64,000 nucleotides of DNA from Clostridia bacterium. GTDB lineage: Bacteria; Bacillota; Clostridia; Christensenellales; Borkfalkiaceae. A program made the translations under genes and the position numbers. The stretch covers positions 1 through 64,000 of the forward strand of contig JAAUYS010000197.1 of assembly GCA_014804995.1 (NCBI GenBank). Reading direction: 5' to 3'. Under the pieces are notes generated by a model, which saw only the letters and a list, made by a program, of their open reading frames with translations, was not told the DNA's origin and did no database searches. Positions 59,238 through 64,000 of the stretch are shown in pieces (position 1 is the first letter of the stretch; each line of letters opens with the position of its first letter).

Positions 59238-60203
59238 ATGAAACAACTTAAAGGCATTGCACTTGGAACCTTCCCATTCGCTAATGTATTCGGAAAAATC
59301 GATGAACATACGGCTTCGCAGATTTTACGTCAATACATTGAGTATGGCGGTGAATTCATTCATGTTTCACTCGTCTATAACAACGGCGCAGTGGAAGAGC
59401 TCCTCGGGAAGGAATTGAAGAAGTATCCCCGAGATTCCTATAAGATCATGGCTTGTTGCGGATGGTCGATGAACAACGGAGTTACTAAATTAAGTGGTAA
59501 GAAAGAAGATGTGGAGGCTTGCTGCAACGGAGCCTTGCAAAGATTGGGATTGGATCATTTGGATGTTTTGATGTCTCATGCTCCTGATTCGCAGACGCCA
59601 TTCGAGGAAACGATTGACGCGATGGACCGCCTTAAAAGGGCGGGCAAATGCTCAGAATTGTGTGTATCAAATGTCTCGCTGGAAATGCTCAAGCGATATA
59701 ATTATAGCGGCGCGGTTAACTATATCCAAAACAGATTTAGCTTATTAAATCAGTCGCTGAGCAAGGAGCTTATCGACTATTGCACGGGAAATGATATAAA
59801 AATAACGACGTATCAAACTGTAGAAAGGGGATTATTGTCAGACCGTGTAATTAAAGGATTAGATTTCACGGCCACTGATTTGCGCGCTAAAAAGCCCGAG
59901 TTTGCTGAATCGATTCAATCTGAAATCGGAAAATGGATCAGCAAGGAAATTAAACCCATAGCCAACGACGAGGGTGTTCCCGTCTTGTCGCTTGTTTTGA
60001 GATGGACGTTGCAAAATCAACCTATTAATGCTATATTGTGCGGTATCTCTAAACCCGCGTATTTCTCAGATTATCTTTCTGTTGCAAAGGATATGCTTTC
60101 TACAGAAACAATTGCAAGAATTAATCAGGCTTACGATAAATTCTCGTCTTATATAGAGGAGAAATACCAGAAGAGTATTCGTGCCTTCATGGGTTTAGCT
60201 TAA
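59238..60203 (+). CDS. Aldo/keto reductase family protein
   Basis: GIALGTFPFANVFGKIDE; RLGLDHLDVLMSHAPD; RAGKCSELCVSNVS. Confidence 0.85.
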   Translation: MKQLKGIALGTFPFANVFGKIDEHTASQILRQYIEYGGEFIHVSLVYNNGAVEELLGKELKKYPRDSYKIMACCGWSMNNGVTKLSGKKEDVEACCNGALQRLGLDHLDVLMSHAPDSQTPFEETIDAMDRLKRAGKCSELCVSNVSLEMLKRYNYSGAVNYIQNRFSLLNQSLSKELIDYCTGNDIKITTYQTVERGLLSDRVIKGLDFTATDLRAKKPEFAESIQSEIGKWISKEIKPIANDEGVPVLSLVLRWTLQNQPINAILCGISKPAYFSDYLSVAKDMLSTETIARINQAYDKFSSYIEEKYQKSIRAFMGLA

Positions 60204-60235
60204 ATCTGTGGACGTGTCTAAAGAAGAGGACAAAC

Positions 60236-61531
60236 ATGCAAAAGAAAATTTTGATTATCGGCGTTGGTCCGGTTGGATTGTCTACGGCGATTGGTTTTGC
60301 GCACGCAGGACATGAGCTTATATGCTATGATATCGATAAAGAACGTATCGATGCATTGAAAAATGGAATCGCTCCTTTTTACGAGAGGGATTTACAATAT
60401 ACTTTAAGTATGCACGCAGATAAAATCCTTTTTACTGATAACTTAAAGGAGGCTTTTCAAGATTCGAATATTTTCTTTATATGCGTTGGAACACCGATTG
60501 GACACAATAATAGTGTAGACATGACTGCCATTTGGAACTCGATTGACATTATTGCAAAAAATGTAAAACATGATTCAACGATTGTTATTAAGTCTACAGT
60601 GCCAATTGGAACCAACAAAAAGGTTGTCCATTACATAGATAAATTGGGTCTCAAATACAAGATAGGTGTTGTCTCTAATCCTGAATTTTTGGCGCAAGGC
60701 ACATCGATACAGGACACCATTAAGGCGACGCGAATCGTTATAGGTTGCAATACGCCACAGCTACGTGAGCTTATGCTGAACATTTACGATAAATTCAGTG
60801 GAGAGAAAATCGTTACCACACCTGAAAGCGCTGAGCTTATAAAATATGAATCAAATTGCTATTTGGCAATGCGTGTATCATTTGTGAATGACCTTGCACA
60901 TGTTTGCGATTTGGTTGGGGCAGATGTAACGTCCGTTTTGAAAGGTGTTACATTAGACCCGCGTATCGGTACGCGTTATTTTGAGCCCGGTTTGGGGTAT
61001 GGCGGTTCATGCTTCCCGAAGGATACGATTTGCTTCCATAATCAAATTCAAAGCGAATACGGTTATGAACAGGAACTTATTGAGGCGACCATCGATATAA
61101 ACAGTAGACATGTGCTGCGCTTGTGCAGAAAAATGATGGACAATTGTGGTGGCAGCATCATGAATAAGAAGGTCAGTGTTTTGGGAATGTCGTTCAAAAA
61201 AGACACGGATGATGTGAGGAACTCGCTAGCTGTCAATATTGTTTCATATCTCATTTCCAACGGTGCAATTGTTTCTGTATGGGATCTCAAGGCAATGGAA
61301 AATGCAAAAAAGATATTCCAAGACAGTGTAATTTATGCCAATTCGCTTGATGAGGCCATTGCTGCAAGTGATATTATCTTTATTGCGACAGATTGGAATG
61401 AAATTGTGGATGGTCCACTCGATCGGTTTTGTAATAAAAGCGTGTATGACGGCAGAAACTGCTTTTTAAATCGAAAGGAAGAAATTACTTTCAATTACTA
61501 CTATGTTGGTGGCACAATCAGTGAAAAATAA
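60236..61531 (+). CDS. UDP-sugar 6-dehydrogenase (WecC/Ugd family)
   Basis: IIGVGPVGLSTAIGFAHAGH; VGTPIGHN; NPEFLAQGTSIQDT; GYGGSCFPKDT; GMSFKKDTDDVRNSLA. Confidence 0.93.
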   Translation: MQKKILIIGVGPVGLSTAIGFAHAGHELICYDIDKERIDALKNGIAPFYERDLQYTLSMHADKILFTDNLKEAFQDSNIFFICVGTPIGHNNSVDMTAIWNSIDIIAKNVKHDSTIVIKSTVPIGTNKKVVHYIDKLGLKYKIGVVSNPEFLAQGTSIQDTIKATRIVIGCNTPQLRELMLNIYDKFSGEKIVTTPESAELIKYESNCYLAMRVSFVNDLAHVCDLVGADVTSVLKGVTLDPRIGTRYFEPGLGYGGSCFPKDTICFHNQIQSEYGYEQELIEATIDINSRHVLRLCRKMMDNCGGSIMNKKVSVLGMSFKKDTDDVRNSLAVNIVSYLISNGAIVSVWDLKAMENAKKIFQDSVIYANSLDEAIAASDIIFIATDWNEIVDGPLDRFCNKSVYDGRNCFLNRKEEITFNYYYVGGTISEK

Positions 61532-62663
61532 AGATACAAGCAAAAAAATCCGAGTTGTTGTCGTTGGGGGAATAAGAACCCATTATATTAAAATTCACGC
61601 CATTCAAAAAGTATTTTCAAAGTTCTCTGCAGAGCTTCAAGATCGGTTTGAGATAATTTATGTCAATGTAGGGCAACACTATGATTATGCTTTAACTTGC
61701 CACATAGAGACCTTACACGTTCATTTTGATTATACGCTTCAACATGAATCAAAGAATTCGTATGATATTCTATCGACTATTTTCAACCGTTTTGGAGAAT
61801 TAATAGATACCATATCTTTGAACGGAAAAATTGATTATGTTGTAGTAATGGGCGATGTTGCCACTACAGCTGTTGCTGCTATGGTGGCTGTTATAAAATC
61901 AATCAAAGTAGTACACATTGAAGGTGGCGGCCGTGTTGGAAGAGGTAACGGCAACGAAGAATATTACAGAACAATTGCCGACCATTGCTCAACACTCTGT
62001 TTTGCAAGTACCCAAGAATCTAATAAAAATCTTTTGTCAGAAGGGTTGGGGGTACGCTCCTGTTTTTCCGGTGATATCATGTACGACTATGTGAAGGATT
62101 ATTTTCAAAACGAATCTTTCACAGAGTTTGACTATGTTCTCGAAAACGAACACAAAAGCTACCAACTGGGAAGGCCGTATATCTTATCATCTTTGCACCA
62201 TGTCGAAAATATAGATGAGAATTTGTTGCAGAATTTATTTCTCATTTTGAGCGATTCGAAATATGACAGTATTTTTATAGCTCATCCGCGAATTAAAAAG
62301 TTCATTGCAGACAAACGTATTGATACACGCAAGACCCTTGTTGTTGACGCAATTCCATATCAAGAAAATTTGAAGGCGATCAAGAATAGTGTTTTTTGTC
62401 TTACCGATTCTGGCGGAATACAGAGAGAGGCATATTATTTCAATAAGCGTTGCATTGTTTGTAGTGATTTAACTGTTTGGAAAACGATTATTAAAACGGG
62501 AAGCAATATCCAAATTGGCAAAACCCTGGAAGAGTTGAAGCGTGGCATCCAGTGGGCCGAAGAAAATGCAACTGTCGATTATAAGTACAATGGCTGCTTT
62601 GGCGATGGGCAAGCAGTTCAAACGATTTTTAAAACTATTGTAAAACATTATGAAACTGTCTGA
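61503..62663 (+). CDS. UDP-N-acetylglucosamine 2-epimerase-like protein (WecB family)
   Basis: NVGQHYDYAL; VVMGDVATTAVAAMVA; VHIEGGGRVG; SSLHHVENID; LTDSGGIQREAYYF. Confidence 0.85.
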   Translation: MLVAQSVKNKDTSKKIRVVVVGGIRTHYIKIHAIQKVFSKFSAELQDRFEIIYVNVGQHYDYALTCHIETLHVHFDYTLQHESKNSYDILSTIFNRFGELIDTISLNGKIDYVVVMGDVATTAVAAMVAVIKSIKVVHIEGGGRVGRGNGNEEYYRTIADHCSTLCFASTQESNKNLLSEGLGVRSCFSGDIMYDYVKDYFQNESFTEFDYVLENEHKSYQLGRPYILSSLHHVENIDENLLQNLFLILSDSKYDSIFIAHPRIKKFIADKRIDTRKTLVVDAIPYQENLKAIKNSVFCLTDSGGIQREAYYFNKRCIVCSDLTVWKTIIKTGSNIQIGKTLEELKRGIQWAEENATVDYKYNGCFGDGQAVQTIFKTIVKHYETV

Positions 62664-63534
62664 TTTTATTTGTTGTAATTTAGTGATAGAACAAGATTGC
62701 GAATTTGATGCATTCATGAAGCTTGGCGACCATTTTGATGGTCGCGCCGTGACGTTCGTCGAAAATGAAAAGTACATTGGTCAAGCTCTTGGTAATAAAA
62801 ATGTTGTTGGAGTGATAATATGCAAAGCTTTAGGATCGAAAATAAAAAAAAGCCATTTGGGGATTGCATATTCTTCTTCTCCAAAGGCGTCATTTATTCG
62901 CATGAACAATATGATGACTCGCAATGACAGCATAACAAGAATCGGTATTAATTGTAATATATCAAGTACAGCCAAAATTCATCCTAAGGGGGTTGTAATC
63001 GGCGATAATGTTACGATTGAAGACAATGTAATGATTCACGCCGGTACGGTCATAGGATCTAATAGCTTTGTTGGCAGGTATAGTGATGTTGGCAGTAATT
63101 GCTATGAGAGATGTTTAGATGAAAATGGTAATCATGTAATAGCAACTCATAACGGCGGTGTGCTGATTGGAAACGATGTCATTATTGAACAGGGCGTGGT
63201 GATTGATAGGGCTCTTTTCATTTGGGACAATACTGAAATTGCAGACCAATGTTACATCGGTCGCGATTCTGGTATTGCCCACGGATGCAAAATAAATGAA
63301 GGCGCATATATCTATCCCAGAGCAGTTTTATGCGGTAATGTAACTGTAGGGAGACACAGTAAAATCGGCATTGGCGCAATTGTTTCTAACAGGATTCAGG
63401 TTGGAGAGTACGCGGACATTAAACTGGGTAGCATTGTCACTAAAAATGTTGATAATAACGAAGCCGTGTCTGGTAATTTTGCGATTCCGCATTCCATTTT
63501 GATTGAAGCGATAAAAAAGTTAGTGAAGCGGTAA
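62650..63534 (+). CDS. LpxD/NeuD-like hexapeptide acyltransferase
   Basis: KIHPKGVVIGDNVTIEDNVMIHAGTVIGSNSFVG ... hexapeptide repeats through SKIGIGAIVSNRIQVGEYADIKLGSIVTKNV. Confidence 0.85.
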   Translation: MKLSDFICCNLVIEQDCEFDAFMKLGDHFDGRAVTFVENEKYIGQALGNKNVVGVIICKALGSKIKKSHLGIAYSSSPKASFIRMNNMMTRNDSITRIGINCNISSTAKIHPKGVVIGDNVTIEDNVMIHAGTVIGSNSFVGRYSDVGSNCYERCLDENGNHVIATHNGGVLIGNDVIIEQGVVIDRALFIWDNTEIADQCYIGRDSGIAHGCKINEGAYIYPRAVLCGNVTVGRHSKIGIGAIVSNRIQVGEYADIKLGSIVTKNVDNNEAVSGNFAIPHSILIEAIKKLVKR

Positions 63535-63549
63535 TAAACAAGGGATTAA

Positions 63550-63753
63550 CTGGCTTTAATTTATGGTAGTGGCACATTAAAACAGATTTATGAGTTGATA
63601 AATAAACAAAGCGATATTACTATTGATGAATTGATTAAAACTTCGCACAAGGCGCGAAGAACAGTAGCGCGTGCAATAAGTGAGCTGAAAGAGAAAGGTT
63701 TTATTGAACGTGTCGGCTCAAAGAAAACGGGCTTTTGGAAGATATTAAAATAA
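63550..63753 (+). pseudogene. Remnant C-terminal winged-helix of an AAA_4/AlbA_2-type protein
   Basis: Frame reads LALIYGSGTLKQIYELINKQSDITIDELIKTSHKARRTVARAISELKEKGFIERVGSKKTGFWKILK*; no good start after an in-frame stop. Confidence 0.5.
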
Positions 63754-63801
63754 TATAGTGTCAGGCAAATACCTGATACAATAAACAAATTAATAAACGG
63801 T

Positions 63802-63836
63802 TAAAGGAAGTCGGAACTAGCTGACTTCCTTTTTTG
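63802..63836 (+). terminator. Terminator hairpin
   Basis: aaggaagtc-ggaactagct-gacttccttttttg. Confidence 0.8.
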
Positions 63837-63882
63837 TACCCCCAATGTTAAAGTTTGATGAAATTTTTAGTTGTGCGGTTGT

Positions 63883-63990
63883 ATTTTTGCCTATAAGTGT
63901 GCTTGGTTAAGTAGGGGGGGATTTTCTTGAGAAATTTTTGCCTGCGCGTAAATATTTTCGAGAAAAGTGTCCTTGGATAAGTGAAGGGAA
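63883..63990. repeat. Two diverged direct repeats near the window edge
   Basis: AAGTGTGCTTGGTTAAGTAGGGGGG (63895) and AAGTGTCCTTGGATAAGTGAAGGGA (63965), each preceded by ATTTTTGCCT (63883, 63935). Confidence 0.5.
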
Positions 63991-64000
63991 TTTTACGTTA

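Noticed and set aside
1-64000. CRISPR array or cas genes
   Set aside because: No regular short direct repeats with uniform spacers and no Cas-like ORFs noticed.

Overview
The window looks like a chromosomal segment from a spore-forming Clostridia-type Firmicute (spoIIR, sleB, ypeB, yyaC). It spans the probable replication origin. From about 1 to 53 kb it is mostly housekeeping DNA: SpoIIR, SleB/YpeB, ParB/ParA, FtsH, an oriC-like intergenic region with four exact DnaA boxes and parS-like sites, YyaC, RsmG, DnaN, RpmH-RnpA-YidD-YidC-KhpB, a probable preQ1 riboswitch with QueT, PckG, GreA-LysS, Tmk-HolB-RicT, RsmI, MnmA, UraA-Upp, ThrC, TrpS and RlmD. From about 53.8 kb to the end the DNA appears more AT-rich, with different codon usage. 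This accessory segment carries an orphan BioW-like ligase, a membrane protein, a NACHT-type NTPase fused to an FGE-sulfatase domain with a small partner ORF, and a nucleotide-sugar gene set. Leading candidates for follow-up: (1) a 21-bp perfect inverted repeat bracketing a near-consensus promoter and a terminator-like hairpin upstream of a 1969-aa repeat adhesin (putative phase switch); (2) the NACHT-FGE operon, a possible conflict or defence system; (3) a viperin-like radical SAM gene with a 10-bp inverted repeat upstream; (4) tmk with an apparent CTG start; (5) a rearranged origin region lacking dnaA beside dnaN; (6) a tRNA-Val with C at position 33. All family calls come from reading the translated motifs; no searches were run.
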